Of a stretch of 64,000 nucleotides of DNA, positions 25,581 through 35,589 are shown piece after piece; position 1 is the stretch's first letter; each line of letters begins with the position of its first letter. The notes below the pieces were generated by a model. It saw only the letters and a list, made by a program, of their open reading frames with translations, had not been told where the DNA came from and did no database searches. The stretch is from Bacteroidales bacterium UBA3754 (GTDB lineage: Bacteria > Bacteroidota > Bacteroidia > Bacteroidales > UBA1715): assembly GCA_002371705.1 (NCBI GenBank), contig DFGI01000080.1, positions 228 to 64,227 on the forward strand. Reading direction: 5' to 3'. The position numbers were made by a program, and so were the translations under genes.

Positions 25581-27095
25581 ATGCCAGTAGACAACAAGAA
25601 AGTAGCTAAAAACACATTATTCTTATACTTTAGAATGATTCTGATGATGCTTATAAATTTATATGCGTCAAGGGTTATTTTGAAATTGCTTGGTGTTGAG
25701 GATTATGGTATTTACAATGTGGTTGGTGGCGTTGTTACACTTTTTACATTTGTAAGTAATGCAATGATGGCTGCCACTCAACGATATTTAAATGTTTATA
25801 TCGAAAAAGGTAATCCAGAAGAAACAAAGAAAATTTTTAGCGCATGTGTAGTGATACATATGGTTGTGGCACTGATTGTTATTTTTTTGTCCGAAATAGC
25901 GGGATTATGGTTTATGTATAAGAAAATGGTAATTCCAGAAGCAAGAATGGACGCCGCATTTTGGACATTTCAATGTTCTGTGATATCAACGGCAATAGTT
26001 GTTTTTTCCTCGCCATACAAAGCTATGATTGTCGCTTATGAAAAAATGAGTGCTTTTGCCTATGTGTCAATAATTGAAGCTGTTCTAAAGTTAGCAATTC
26101 TATATGTTGTTGCTATTTTTTCTGTTGATAGACTAATATTCTATTCAATTCTTTTTATGGCAGTAACGAGTTTAATAGCCCTTAGTTATGCAGCATATAG
26201 TAAAATAAATTTTTCGGAATCTTCAATTGTGGTTCGAGGAATTGATGCCTCATTATATAAAGAGTTAATTTCTTTTTCTGGATGGAATTTTCTAGGAAAC
26301 ATTGCGAATGTTTGTTTGACACAAGGAACAAATATTCTATTAAACGTTTTTTTCGGTCCAGTGGTAAACGCTGCAAAAGGCATTGCAGTGCAGGTTCAAC
26401 ATGCTGTTGAACAATTCTGTACAAACTTCCAAATGGCTCAAAATCCCCAAATTGTGAAAATGTATGCGGCAAACGAACTAAATGAGATGCATAATTTAGT
26501 TTTTCGGTCCTCGCGTTTTTCGTTTTATCTTGTACTAATTTTTGCAGTTCCTATTATGATGAAGACCGATGCCTTGTTGGTTATTTGGTTGCAGAATCCT
26601 CCCGAATATTCATCAGTGTTTGTTCGTTACACAATGGGATTTATATTAATACAATCTTTGGCAAACCCCCTATTGACAAGCAGTTTGGCAACAGGAAATG
26701 TAAAAAAAATTATGCTTATTATTGCCACATTGTTTTGTTGTGTGATTCCTATTAGTTATATAGCATTGAGATTCGGAGCATCCCCTATTTCAGTTTTTCA
26801 AATTCAATTAGCATTGTATGTTGTGGCGCATATATTAAGAATTTGGATTGTAAGTGAGCAAATACAGTTTTCGGTAAAACAATATCTTTTACAAGTAATC
26901 AAACCAATTATTTTTGTAAGTTCTCTTGCGTTCTCGATAAATTATGTGTTAGAATTGTTATTTTTGGACACTATAATTTCGTCTATTGTGTATTGCATAA
27001 TTAGTTGTTGTATATCTGTTGTGATATCATTGTTTATTGGATTATCCAAAGATGAACGTAGAGGAATTATGAATTTTGTTAAAAGTAAATTTTAA
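25581..27095 (+). CDS. wzx: Polysaccharide flippase, Wzx-like (MOP superfamily)
   Basis: 504 aa with about 12-14 transmembrane helices. Moves lipid-linked repeat units across the inner membrane. N-terminal NTLFLYFRMILMMLINLYASRVILKLLGVEDYGIYNVVGG is the standard opening of the Bacteroidota Wzx group (here quoted in part: LGVEDYGIYNVVGG). First gene of an AT-rich polysaccharide operon; its stop overlaps the next start (TAATG). Confidence 0.88.
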   Translation: MPVDNKKVAKNTLFLYFRMILMMLINLYASRVILKLLGVEDYGIYNVVGGVVTLFTFVSNAMMAATQRYLNVYIEKGNPEETKKIFSACVVIHMVVALIVIFLSEIAGLWFMYKKMVIPEARMDAAFWTFQCSVISTAIVVFSSPYKAMIVAYEKMSAFAYVSIIEAVLKLAILYVVAIFSVDRLIFYSILFMAVTSLIALSYAAYSKINFSESSIVVRGIDASLYKELISFSGWNFLGNIANVCLTQGTNILLNVFFGPVVNAAKGIAVQVQHAVEQFCTNFQMAQNPQIVKMYAANELNEMHNLVFRSSRFSFYLVLIFAVPIMMKTDALLVIWLQNPPEYSSVFVRYTMGFILIQSLANPLLTSSLATGNVKKIMLIIATLFCCVIPISYIALRFGASPISVFQIQLALYVVAHILRIWIVSEQIQFSVKQYLLQVIKPIIFVSSLAFSINYVLELLFLDTIISSIVYCIISCCISVVISLFIGLSKDERRGIMNFVKSKF

Positions 27096-27898
27096 TGAAA
27101 GATTTAATTAAAAGAATACTTTATCCGTTGTTTGGTTTATCGGTTCCTGATAGAAAGGTAAATGTTTATAAAACCATTATCTTTAACCTAATAGCTTTTG
27201 GATTAAAGGGTTTACGTTTTCCCGTATATATTTACAATAACACTAATGTTTATAAAGTTGGAAAGATCATTTTACATTGCCCGATAAAACGCGGTTTGAT
27301 AAGAATAGGACAATTAGATTTGAAATCACAGGGAAAAACAAAATTCAGAAATGCTGGTACTATAGAGGTTTGGGGGCCAGTGAAAATAGAAGGTTGTACA
27401 ATCTTGGAAAATGATGGAATAATTGAATTCCATGGCTTTAATCGAATTGCCGATGGTTCGTTGGTTGTGATACGGGAAAAGTTAGTTATCGGTGAACAAT
27501 CTCGTATTGGATTTCAATCATTTGTGATGGATAGCGACGACCATTTTACTATTGATGTGGAAACTCGCCAAGTAAAGAAAAACAGAAAAGAAATTGTTAT
27601 TGGACGTTACAATTGGATTGCCAGTCGAACGGTAATCAAAAAAGGCGTTAAGACCCCTGATTATTTGATTGTGGCATCGGCAAATGCATTACTTACAAAA
27701 GATTATACTGATTTGCCTCCTTATTCTGTGATTGGTGGATGTCCAGCAAAATTGCTGAAAACAGGAGTAAGACGAGTTTACAATACCGACAAAGAAAGAG
27801 TTTTAAATAAGTTTTTTTATAAAGGAAATACAAAATTCATAATAGAAGAAAAGGTTGATTTAGAAGAATTTTGTGCTCAAACGACGAACAGGCTTTAG
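27095..27898 (+). CDS. Hexapeptide-repeat acyltransferase
   Basis: 267 aa. Left-handed beta-helix acyltransferase: repeated hexapeptide-type turns in about 80-230 (IGEQSRIGFQSFVMDSDDH, IGRYNWIASRTVIKKGV, VASANALLTKDY), closing with YSVIGGCPAKLLKTGVRRV, typical of O-acetyltransferases that modify sugars. Likely decorates the polysaccharide. Translationally coupled to wzx. Confidence 0.82.
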   Translation: MKDLIKRILYPLFGLSVPDRKVNVYKTIIFNLIAFGLKGLRFPVYIYNNTNVYKVGKIILHCPIKRGLIRIGQLDLKSQGKTKFRNAGTIEVWGPVKIEGCTILENDGIIEFHGFNRIADGSLVVIREKLVIGEQSRIGFQSFVMDSDDHFTIDVETRQVKKNRKEIVIGRYNWIASRTVIKKGVKTPDYLIVASANALLTKDYTDLPPYSVIGGCPAKLLKTGVRRVYNTDKERVLNKFFYKGNTKFIIEEKVDLEEFCAQTTNRL

Positions 27899-27908
27899 TA
27901 TTACGTAA

Positions 27909-29153
27909 ATGAGGAATTTCTTCGTGAATATATTAGAATATGTGTTAGTTTCTATCATTTTAATAGAATTTAATACACCATATTTGATTTTACCATCTGT
28001 TCAATTCGTGATACGCTTTGTTCCGATGTTATTGTTGTTTGTATTGATTTTGTTGAAATATAAATATATAAAATTTGACTGGTTGTTTATTCTTATTATT
28101 GTTGGAGCGATACTACCATTAATACACGTACGCTCTGATTCAATGTTTAGATATGTACGATTTTATATGTTGTTTTTCCCATTTTCATATCTCTATTTAA
28201 AAGCAGGTCTTCGCGAAAGTTTAAAGGCAGCATATTCTTTGTTGTTTAAATTGTCGTCAGTTGTTTTGATTTTGTCAGTCGTTTCTTTGTTTTTTTGGAT
28301 ATTCGGTACAACATTAAATATTATGCAGCCAACGGCAACGTTTCCGTATGAATGGGATAATGTAAGAGATTATATTTCTACATATTATGGATTATATTTT
28401 GAAACTCAACACACTCAATTTTTAGGCGTGGAGTTAAATCGAAATTCTGGAATCTTTTGCGAAGCGCCTATGTATAATATGATTTTGTGCATAGCATTAT
28501 CTATAGAACTTTATTTACGGGAGGAAAAATCAAAACTAAGAATTTTGATACTTTCCCTTACGATAATATCTACATTTACAACAACAGGTCAGTTCTTTTT
28601 AATTATTAATATATTTCTGTTGTTGTATAGAGGGCTTAATAAGTATTTGAAAGTAATTTTATTTGTTATGATGCCTTTTGTTATAGTAGGATTTTATATG
28701 GTAGTATCATTATTGCTTATAGATAAAAAACAGACTATTGAGGGAGAAAGTTCTGTGAATTCACGAGAAAAAGATATCGAATTATGTATAAAAAATGGAT
28801 TGGAGAATCCAATTCTGGGAAAATCATTGTTTTATAGAATGGATGATCATGGAAATTCATATTTTGGATATAGTAATTCAATATTCACATTATTCGCTCA
28901 TGGAGGAATATATACCATATTGTTGTATGTGGTATCTTTGTTGATTGTCCCATTTTTGTATTATATAAAAAAACATGATCTGGATTGGTTGTTATTAATG
29001 ATTTGTTTTTTCATTTTGTTTGCTGTTACAATGTCACATTATAGGTATTTAACGATATTTTATGTCGCCTTTAATTTAACAAAGTTGCCAGAACTTATGT
29101 ATAAAAGACGAATCAAAGGAGCGTTTTTATTAAAAGAGAATAAAGTCATATAA
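27909..29153 (+). CDS. wzy: O-antigen polymerase-like membrane protein (Wzy)
   Basis: 414 aa with about 10 transmembrane helices and a large periplasmic loop in the middle (about 145-185), the shape of Wzy polymerases that join repeat units on the outer face of the inner membrane. Sequence is poorly conserved in this family, so the call rests on topology, an ELNRNSGIFCEAPMYN motif (R-N-x-G-x-F-x-E as in many Wzy/WaaL) and position. Gene is among the most AT-rich here. Stop overlaps the next start (TAATG). Confidence 0.78.
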   Translation: MRNFFVNILEYVLVSIILIEFNTPYLILPSVQFVIRFVPMLLLFVLILLKYKYIKFDWLFILIIVGAILPLIHVRSDSMFRYVRFYMLFFPFSYLYLKAGLRESLKAAYSLLFKLSSVVLILSVVSLFFWIFGTTLNIMQPTATFPYEWDNVRDYISTYYGLYFETQHTQFLGVELNRNSGIFCEAPMYNMILCIALSIELYLREEKSKLRILILSLTIISTFTTTGQFFLIINIFLLLYRGLNKYLKVILFVMMPFVIVGFYMVVSLLLIDKKQTIEGESSVNSREKDIELCIKNGLENPILGKSLFYRMDDHGNSYFGYSNSIFTLFAHGGIYTILLYVVSLLIVPFLYYIKKHDLDWLLLMICFFILFAVTMSHYRYLTIFYVAFNLTKLPELMYKRRIKGAFLLKENKVI

Positions 29154-30178
29154 TGGAAAAAGTACTGTCTATAATAATTCCAACATATAATATGTCTAAA
29201 TATTTATCAAAATGTTTAGATTCAATGATAGTTGATGGAATGAAATGTCTTGAAATATTGGTGATTAATGATGGAAGCACGGACAACTCATCGGAAATTG
29301 GGCATACGTATCAGGAGAAATATCCAGAAACGTTTCGGGTTATTGATAAGGAGAACGGAAACTATGGTTCGTGCGTTAACCGTGGATTACAGGAAGCAAA
29401 TGGAAAATACGTGAAAATTCTTGATGCCGATGATTATTTCGACAACAAGGTGTTCGAGAAATATTTGACTATTTTGAAAGAAATTGATGTGGATCTTGCT
29501 TTAACCGACTTCAATTGTGTTTATGAAAATGAAAGTGAACAGCCCTCGGAAAAATTACCATTTCCAATAGGACAACCATTGAATATTAACGAATTGTTTG
29601 TGAACAAGTCTGTTAGTATGAGTATGAAAATGCACAGAATCACATATAAAACTGCTATGATCAAACAATTGCAGTATAGGCAAATGGAAGGGGTTTCTTA
29701 TACAGACCAACAATGGATGTTTTTGCCTATGTCAGTTGTGAAAACATTCGTGTATTATGATATAGAATTATATAAATATCTTTCCGACCGTGAAGGGCAA
29801 ACTGTCTCTGTTCCCTGTCTAAAGAAATCAATGCCCCAGTACATGGCTGTTGTCATGTCATTAATAGACTCTTACAATGCAACAAAAAGCATCGTTTCTC
29901 AAAATTGTAAACTTTATTTTGAATATCGTATAGAATGTCAGTTAGGTATAATTTATAGAAGTTATCTCGCCTATGGTTATCATCTTGATTTAAAGGAATT
30001 AAAGTGTTTTGATGAGGAACTATTCTCAAAAAATGCGTTTTTTTATGAAAAATTAAATCGACATACTATTTTGCGCAGATATAGATATATAAAAATGTGG
30101 AGACGATTTGATTATAAAAGTGATTATGGTATTATAACATTTTTATTTCGATTAATTCATAAACAGATGAGACGATGA
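29153..30178 (+). CDS. Glycosyltransferase family 2
   Basis: 341 aa. GT-A fold: LSIIIPTYNMSKYLSKCL, EILVINDGSTDNS, YGSCVNRGLQEANGKYVKILDADDYF with the DxD (DADD). C-terminal half has no clear second domain. Adds one sugar to the lipid-linked unit; donor unknown. Overlaps the next gene by 4 nt (ATGA). Confidence 0.88.
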   Translation: MEKVLSIIIPTYNMSKYLSKCLDSMIVDGMKCLEILVINDGSTDNSSEIGHTYQEKYPETFRVIDKENGNYGSCVNRGLQEANGKYVKILDADDYFDNKVFEKYLTILKEIDVDLALTDFNCVYENESEQPSEKLPFPIGQPLNINELFVNKSVSMSMKMHRITYKTAMIKQLQYRQMEGVSYTDQQWMFLPMSVVKTFVYYDIELYKYLSDREGQTVSVPCLKKSMPQYMAVVMSLIDSYNATKSIVSQNCKLYFEYRIECQLGIIYRSYLAYGYHLDLKELKCFDEELFSKNAFFYEKLNRHTILRRYRYIKMWRRFDYKSDYGIITFLFRLIHKQMRR

Positions 30179-30891
30179 ACATTGCTGTAATTTTTGCCGG
30201 AGGTACGGGAAATCGCATGAATACGGTTTCCAAGCCCAAACAGTTTCTTGAATTGCAAGGGAAACCAATAATAATATACACATTGGAATTATTCGATGAA
30301 CATCCGTTGATAGATGGTATTGTTGTGGTTTGTTTACAATCGTGGATTCCATTTTTGCAAAAACAATTAAAGAAGTTTGAAATCACAAAAGTGGTGGATA
30401 TTGTTGCTGGTGGAGAAACAGGACAAGAAAGCATTTATAACGGACTGAAATCAGTGCAGTCGCATTATGGCTCCGATAGTATCGTGCTAATTCACGATGG
30501 CGTGCGTCCCTTGATTACGCAACAAACCATTACAGAGAATATTGAAACTGTGGGAAAGTGTGGCAATTGTATCACCTGTGTTCCCGCAACGGAAACTTTT
30601 ATTGTGAATCAATCCGACGGCACATTGGAAATACCTTCACGAAAAGATTCTCTGATAGCAAGAGCCCCACAAAGTTTTTATTTAAAGGATATTCTTTCCA
30701 CACACGAAAAGGCACTTTCAGAAGGAAAGCATGATTTTATTGATAGTTGCACAATGATGAGTCATTATGGACATCAGATGCATACGATAATTGGACCGAT
30801 GGAAAATATAAAGATTACAACGCCAACCGATTTCTTCATTTTTAGAGCAATGGTTGAGGTTCATGAAAACCAACAGATATTTGGATTTTGA
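30175..30891 (+). CDS. IspD/TarI-like cytidylyltransferase
   Basis: 238 aa. IspD fold: VIFAGGTGNRMN (CTP loop), KPKQFLELQGKPIIIYT, GGETGQESIYNGL, LIHDGVRP, IARAPQSF. In this setting (next to an SDR and a CDP-glycerol-type polymerase) it more likely makes CDP-ribitol or another CDP-polyol (TarI/Bcs1 type) than acts in isoprenoid synthesis. By motif alone IspD cannot be excluded. Confidence 0.82.
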   Translation: MNIAVIFAGGTGNRMNTVSKPKQFLELQGKPIIIYTLELFDEHPLIDGIVVVCLQSWIPFLQKQLKKFEITKVVDIVAGGETGQESIYNGLKSVQSHYGSDSIVLIHDGVRPLITQQTITENIETVGKCGNCITCVPATETFIVNQSDGTLEIPSRKDSLIARAPQSFYLKDILSTHEKALSEGKHDFIDSCTMMSHYGHQMHTIIGPMENIKITTPTDFFIFRAMVEVHENQQIFGF

Positions 30892-30917
30892 TGTGAAACC
30901 AAAGGTGTGACAAAAGA

Positions 30918-31961
30918 ATGTGTAATGAAATGAGTAACCAAGTGTTAATAGATGATGTGTCGGAGTTTGTGGAACAATTTAAATTAAAAGATGTTCTCAA
31001 AGATTCCACATTTTTAATAACTGGAGCAACGGGATTAATCGGTTCCATACTGATACGTTGTTTGTTGGCAATGAACAAAAACATTCATGTGATTGCTCCT
31101 GTACGAAATGTGGAAAAGGCACAAAGGATGTTTGGCGTGGTCGGCAATGAATTACAATTTCTCCCATATAATATTGAAACCTACGATTACGAAGACATAA
31201 AGAACATTGATTATATAGTGCATTGTGCGGCACCAACATCATCGAAGTTTTTTGTGGAACATGCGGTGGAAACGTTCAATACAATATACAAAGGGACATC
31301 TTTATTGCTGGAATACGCGAGAAAACATAAGGTAAAAAGTATGGTGTATTTGTCATCGTTGGAGGTTTATGGAAGTATCTACGATGACAGCAAATTAGTG
31401 ACTGAAGATGTGCAAGGGGACCTGGATATAATGAGTGTTAGAAGTTCATATCCTATGGCAAAGCGTGCAATGGAAACATTGTGCTGTTTGTATGAAAAAG
31501 AATATTCTGTTCCTGTGAAAGTGGCTCGTCTTACCCAAACAACAGGTGCGGGAATTGCGGCAGACGATAATCGTGTGATTGCACAGTTTGCACGTTTGGC
31601 AGCGGAAGGGAAGGATATAGTGCTTCATACTACGGGAGAGGCGGCACGTCCGTATTGTTATACAACTGATTGTATTTCGGCAATTTTATATGTTTTAATA
31701 AAAGGAACTTCGGGCGAAGCCTACAATGTTGCAAATGAAGAAACCTATATTTCTGCAAGAAATATGGCGGATTATTTAAAAGAAAACTTCAATCCCAATA
31801 TATCAGTTCGTGTGGAACTCAACGATACTATGGGGTATGCACCAGTGACGAAACTGCGGCTATCATCTGCAAAACTGCGCGCTTTAGGTTGGACTCCTAA
31901 ATATGGATTGAAGGAGATTTTTTCAAGAATAATATATTATTATCAAACGGTAAACCAATGA
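30918..31961 (+). CDS. NAD-dependent epimerase/dehydratase (extended SDR)
   Basis: 347 aa. Rossmann glycine motif TGATGLIGS at about residue 35, VHCAAPTS, VYLSSLEVYGS and the catalytic YPMAK. C-terminal substrate half typical of nucleotide-sugar epimerases (RPYCYTTD, YNVANEE). Probably makes or modifies a nucleotide sugar or the polyol partner of the CDP-activated unit. Overlaps the next gene by 4 nt. Confidence 0.86.
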   Translation: MCNEMSNQVLIDDVSEFVEQFKLKDVLKDSTFLITGATGLIGSILIRCLLAMNKNIHVIAPVRNVEKAQRMFGVVGNELQFLPYNIETYDYEDIKNIDYIVHCAAPTSSKFFVEHAVETFNTIYKGTSLLLEYARKHKVKSMVYLSSLEVYGSIYDDSKLVTEDVQGDLDIMSVRSSYPMAKRAMETLCCLYEKEYSVPVKVARLTQTTGAGIAADDNRVIAQFARLAAEGKDIVLHTTGEAARPYCYTTDCISAILYVLIKGTSGEAYNVANEETYISARNMADYLKENFNPNISVRVELNDTMGYAPVTKLRLSSAKLRALGWTPKYGLKEIFSRIIYYYQTVNQ

Positions 31962-33145
31962 AGCAATTTTTAGTAAAAGTCAAATCAGGACTTATTATTT
32001 TCTTAATATTTGCGGCGAGAGTAATCTTACGTGTCTTTTATATATTCCCTATAGATCAGAAAAAGATTGTTTTTTCTAGTTTTAACGGAGAACAATATTC
32101 TTGTAGTCCGTATTATATCTATCAATATATAATATCTAAATATCCAGATGTATATAAAGTATATTGGCATACTCGAGATAAAAATCAAAATCATCATATG
32201 CTAAGAACTAAGGATGCCATAATTGTTCAATCAACATTACCGTATTTTTACCATATGTTAACATCTCGATTTATTATAGTCAATAATTCTATACACGTAA
32301 TTCTGCCTATACGTAAACATCAGATTGTTATAAATACGTGGCATGGTGGTGGACTTTTTAAAAAAATAAATAAAACCATAGAGTCTCGAAAATTTGTAGA
32401 TACTATCATTAGGAAAATTCATAATCAAACAAACAATCTGTTTCTAGCTTCTAGTAATGCTTTTGAACAAGTGGTAATTCGCAAACGATTCAACTATAGC
32501 GGGCAGGTTTTAGAAACAGGATTACCTAGAAATGATATATTCTTTACTGCGAATACAATTGACATTAGTACAAATGTTAAAAAGTATTTTAATATACCAC
32601 CAGAAGGAAAAATTATTTTATATGCTCCTACTTATAGAGGAGCATGGAATTCCCCTTCAATGAATATCTTAAAAGAAAATACCATAGATATACCAAATCT
32701 TGTAAAACAATTAAAGCACAAAACGGGTAATGATTATTACTTTATTTTTAGAGGACATCATGCCTTTAAAGATTCTATATGTTATGATTGTATAGATGCA
32801 ACAAATTATCCCGATATGCAAAAATTGTTGGTTTCAACTGATATTTTTATAACAGACTACTCTTCGTCATTATGGGATTTCTCATTAACATTTAAACCAT
32901 GTGTTATGTTCATTCCTGACATTGAAAATTATTTGTCTGACCCAGGATTGGAAACGGACTATAGAGAGTGGCCATTCCCTTCTGCAAAAAACAATGATGA
33001 ATTGTGTTATCAGATATTAAACTTCAATAATGAGGATTACAAAAAAAATGTCTTAATGTATCATCAACAATATGGTTCTTTTGAAAATGGTTGTGCAACG
33101 GAAAAAGTTGTAGAGTATATTAGAAATAATGGGATTATAGGATAG
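31958..33145 (+). CDS. CDP-glycerol glycerophosphotransferase family protein
   Basis: 395 aa. TagF/TarF/TarL-type transferase: YWHTRDKNQN, INTWHGGGLFKKI, LETGLPRND, ILYAPTYRGAW, YFIFRGHHAF and TDIFITDYSSSLWDFSL, all in family order. These enzymes move polyol phosphates from CDP carriers onto glycans at the membrane. In a Gram-negative locus with an IspD/TarI-like gene it suggests a phosphopolyol in the capsule; it could also use a CMP-phosphonate (inference). Confidence 0.85.
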   Translation: MKQFLVKVKSGLIIFLIFAARVILRVFYIFPIDQKKIVFSSFNGEQYSCSPYYIYQYIISKYPDVYKVYWHTRDKNQNHHMLRTKDAIIVQSTLPYFYHMLTSRFIIVNNSIHVILPIRKHQIVINTWHGGGLFKKINKTIESRKFVDTIIRKIHNQTNNLFLASSNAFEQVVIRKRFNYSGQVLETGLPRNDIFFTANTIDISTNVKKYFNIPPEGKIILYAPTYRGAWNSPSMNILKENTIDIPNLVKQLKHKTGNDYYFIFRGHHAFKDSICYDCIDATNYPDMQKLLVSTDIFITDYSSSLWDFSLTFKPCVMFIPDIENYLSDPGLETDYREWPFPSAKNNDELCYQILNFNNEDYKKNVLMYHQQYGSFENGCATEKVVEYIRNNGIIG

Positions 33146-33202
33146 ATCCTAAGTAGCGAGATTACATAAGTTACTTATTAATTCTCTATTGTTAATGTAT
33201 TT

Positions 33203-34417
33203 ATGAAAACTATTTTTTTTAAGGCTGATTCAAATGGAGGCTCCCCCATTCCCGTTGTAAAAGGGGGGGCTGTGTCAACTTTAGTTGAGCATCTAGTAAA
33301 TTCAAATAACAAGCAACAATTATTTGAAATGACTATTGTTTCAATATACGACAAAGAGGCTCAATTAAAATCAAAGGACTATGCAAATGTGAATTTTGTA
33401 TGGATAAAGATTCCTGCTGTCATTCGTGTATTTGACAAAATACTTTTTTTTATTGTCTTACATTTTTTTAAAAAGCGTAAGGCGATTTCGTATCGGACGT
33501 TCTTTTCTCTTATTTATTACATTATAAAATCTGCTTCGTTCTTGCATAAGTCGTTATATGATTGTGTGATACTGGAAAATAACATTCCATTGATATGGAT
33601 AATCCGTTTATCAAAATATAAAGGAAACATATGGTATCATTTACACAATATTCCTCGAACTGCTGCAAGAAGCAAACCCACATTTAAAAAATGTAAATAT
33701 TTGTGTGTGAGTAGATTCGTCGCTGATCAGTTGCAAAGTTGTCCATTAGGACCTATTGACAAACAAAACATTAAAGTATTATATAATTGCATAGACACCA
33801 ATTTATTCTCAAAAAAGAATATAGATATTGATATGCGGGAAAAATTGGGGATTTCAAAAGATGAGTTTGTTCTCATTTTTGTTGGTCGAATGTCTCAAGA
33901 AAAAGGAATTGATAAATTATTGGAAGCAATTCCACTAATGCAAGAGCAAAAGATTAAAGTGCTGATAGTAGGTAGTTTGATTTCAGATACAAAAGCAATT
34001 GATTCGTATCAAAAAGAACTTATAAAGTTGTCTAATGCATTGAAAGACAAGATTATTTATACAGGTTTTGTGAAACAGTCAGAATTACCAGATTTCTATA
34101 ATATTGCTGATGTTGCTGTGTTACCATCTATTTGGGAAGAACCTGCTGGTTTAACAATGGTAGAAGCAATGTCATGTGGCACACCCGTAATTACAACTAA
34201 AAGTGGTGGAATACCAGAATATGTCGCGGATTGTGGTATTTTGTTGGAAAACGATGAGTCTTTATCTGTAAATATTGCTAAAAGCGTAGATAGATTGTTG
34301 TCTGACGAAAAACTACGTCACGAAATGTCTCTGAAATCAATTTCACGTGTTAAAGAAAATTTTTCTTCCGTGGTTTATTTGGACAACTTTATAAAAAGTA
34401 TAAACGATAATTTCTAG
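33203..34417 (+). CDS. Glycosyltransferase family 4
   Basis: 404 aa. GT-B: N-terminal KGGAVSTLVEHLV, then a donor domain with FVGRMSQEKGIDKLLEAI, VLIVGS and PSIWEEPAGLTMVEAMSCG (the E-x7-E motif) then GGIPEYV. Donor unknown. The first 60 bases include a seven-G run (33265-33271) in an AT-rich gene, a possible slippage spot. Confidence 0.88.
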   Translation: MKTIFFKADSNGGSPIPVVKGGAVSTLVEHLVNSNNKQQLFEMTIVSIYDKEAQLKSKDYANVNFVWIKIPAVIRVFDKILFFIVLHFFKKRKAISYRTFFSLIYYIIKSASFLHKSLYDCVILENNIPLIWIIRLSKYKGNIWYHLHNIPRTAARSKPTFKKCKYLCVSRFVADQLQSCPLGPIDKQNIKVLYNCIDTNLFSKKNIDIDMREKLGISKDEFVLIFVGRMSQEKGIDKLLEAIPLMQEQKIKVLIVGSLISDTKAIDSYQKELIKLSNALKDKIIYTGFVKQSELPDFYNIADVAVLPSIWEEPAGLTMVEAMSCGTPVITTKSGGIPEYVADCGILLENDESLSVNIAKSVDRLLSDEKLRHEMSLKSISRVKENFSSVVYLDNFIKSINDNF

Positions 34418-34434
34418 TATTAAAATTCTTACAT

Positions 34435-35589
34435 ATGGATCAGATTAGGATTGCACTAGCGACATTGCAAGAGATGAACTACGGTTCCCGTTTGCAGAAC
34501 TATGCATTACAGCATGTGATTGAAAAAAAAACAAATACACCTGTTGAAAGTTTATGCTATGTAAAAGGGATAAGTCCATTATATCCTAATTATATTTCGC
34601 GTTGTCGCCAGTATTCGTTTATTGAAATTATAAAAAAGTTCACACAATTATTTGGAGAGAAGGTGTTTTCAAAACAAACAGAAAAACTACTTAGAAACAG
34701 AATAAAGAAATTTGATGATTTTATTATAAATTACATTCATTGTTCCAAACTCCTTCGAGTTGAAGATAGATTAGAGTGGAAAGATAAATATGATTTATTA
34801 ATTATTGGTTCCGATCAAGTGTGGAATCCTAATGTGATAGATGATGTTTATGTTGGGGAAGGCACTGGCATTAAACGGATTATCTCGTATGCGGCAAGTA
34901 TAGGTAGAGAGTATGTCAGCGATTATGAGGCGAATTATATCGTCGGACATATTGAGAAAATGGATGCCATATCTGTTCGCGAACAATCGGCGAAACGAAT
35001 ACTTGAAAATGCTGGATTGCGGAAATCTGTTGAAGTTGTTGTAGATCCTACAATGTTGCTAACACGGGAAGATTGGGACGAGGTTGCCGCCCAACGTGTT
35101 ATAAAGGAGCCATACGTTTTTGTGTATTCATTTTCTGATTGCAAATTCAAACAAACAATTGTTGATTTTTTTGCCGCAAAAGGCATCAAAGTATATTTTA
35201 TACCGTATGCTAAACGGGTGTGGAATTCCTATGACGGGAAAAGTCCAATGGAACCACTATATGACGTGGGGCCAAGGGAATTTTTGTCCCTAATAAAAAA
35301 TGCGGAAATGGTTTTTACGGATTCATTTCACGGCGCTGTTTTGTCAATTATTTTCAATAAACCATTTTACGTATTTGAACGGAACAAAAAAGGGAAAACT
35401 TCTATGAACACACGATTGTCGGATTTGTTAACGTCGTTTGGATTAAATTGCCGTCTTATTAAAACAATGCCCGTAAACGTGTATCAAGAGATAAATTATT
35501 CCGAAATAAATAAACAACTTGAGGAGCGACGAGAGAAATCGTTACATTGGTTGTTTGAACAGATACAAGATGATAGATCTATCAAATAA
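34435..35589 (+). CDS. Polysaccharide pyruvyl transferase family protein
   Basis: 384 aa. NYGSRLQNYALQHVI near the start, LIIGSDQVWNP, ISYAASIGREYVSDYE, ISVREQSAKRIL, VVDPTMLLTREDW and TDSFHGAVLSIIFNKPFYVF are the family signature. Transfers pyruvate from PEP to a sugar as a ketal, or a related group. The next gene starts inside its last 20 nt. Confidence 0.88.
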   Translation: MDQIRIALATLQEMNYGSRLQNYALQHVIEKKTNTPVESLCYVKGISPLYPNYISRCRQYSFIEIIKKFTQLFGEKVFSKQTEKLLRNRIKKFDDFIINYIHCSKLLRVEDRLEWKDKYDLLIIGSDQVWNPNVIDDVYVGEGTGIKRIISYAASIGREYVSDYEANYIVGHIEKMDAISVREQSAKRILENAGLRKSVEVVVDPTMLLTREDWDEVAAQRVIKEPYVFVYSFSDCKFKQTIVDFFAAKGIKVYFIPYAKRVWNSYDGKSPMEPLYDVGPREFLSLIKNAEMVFTDSFHGAVLSIIFNKPFYVFERNKKGKTSMNTRLSDLLTSFGLNCRLIKTMPVNVYQEINYSEINKQLEERREKSLHWLFEQIQDDRSIK

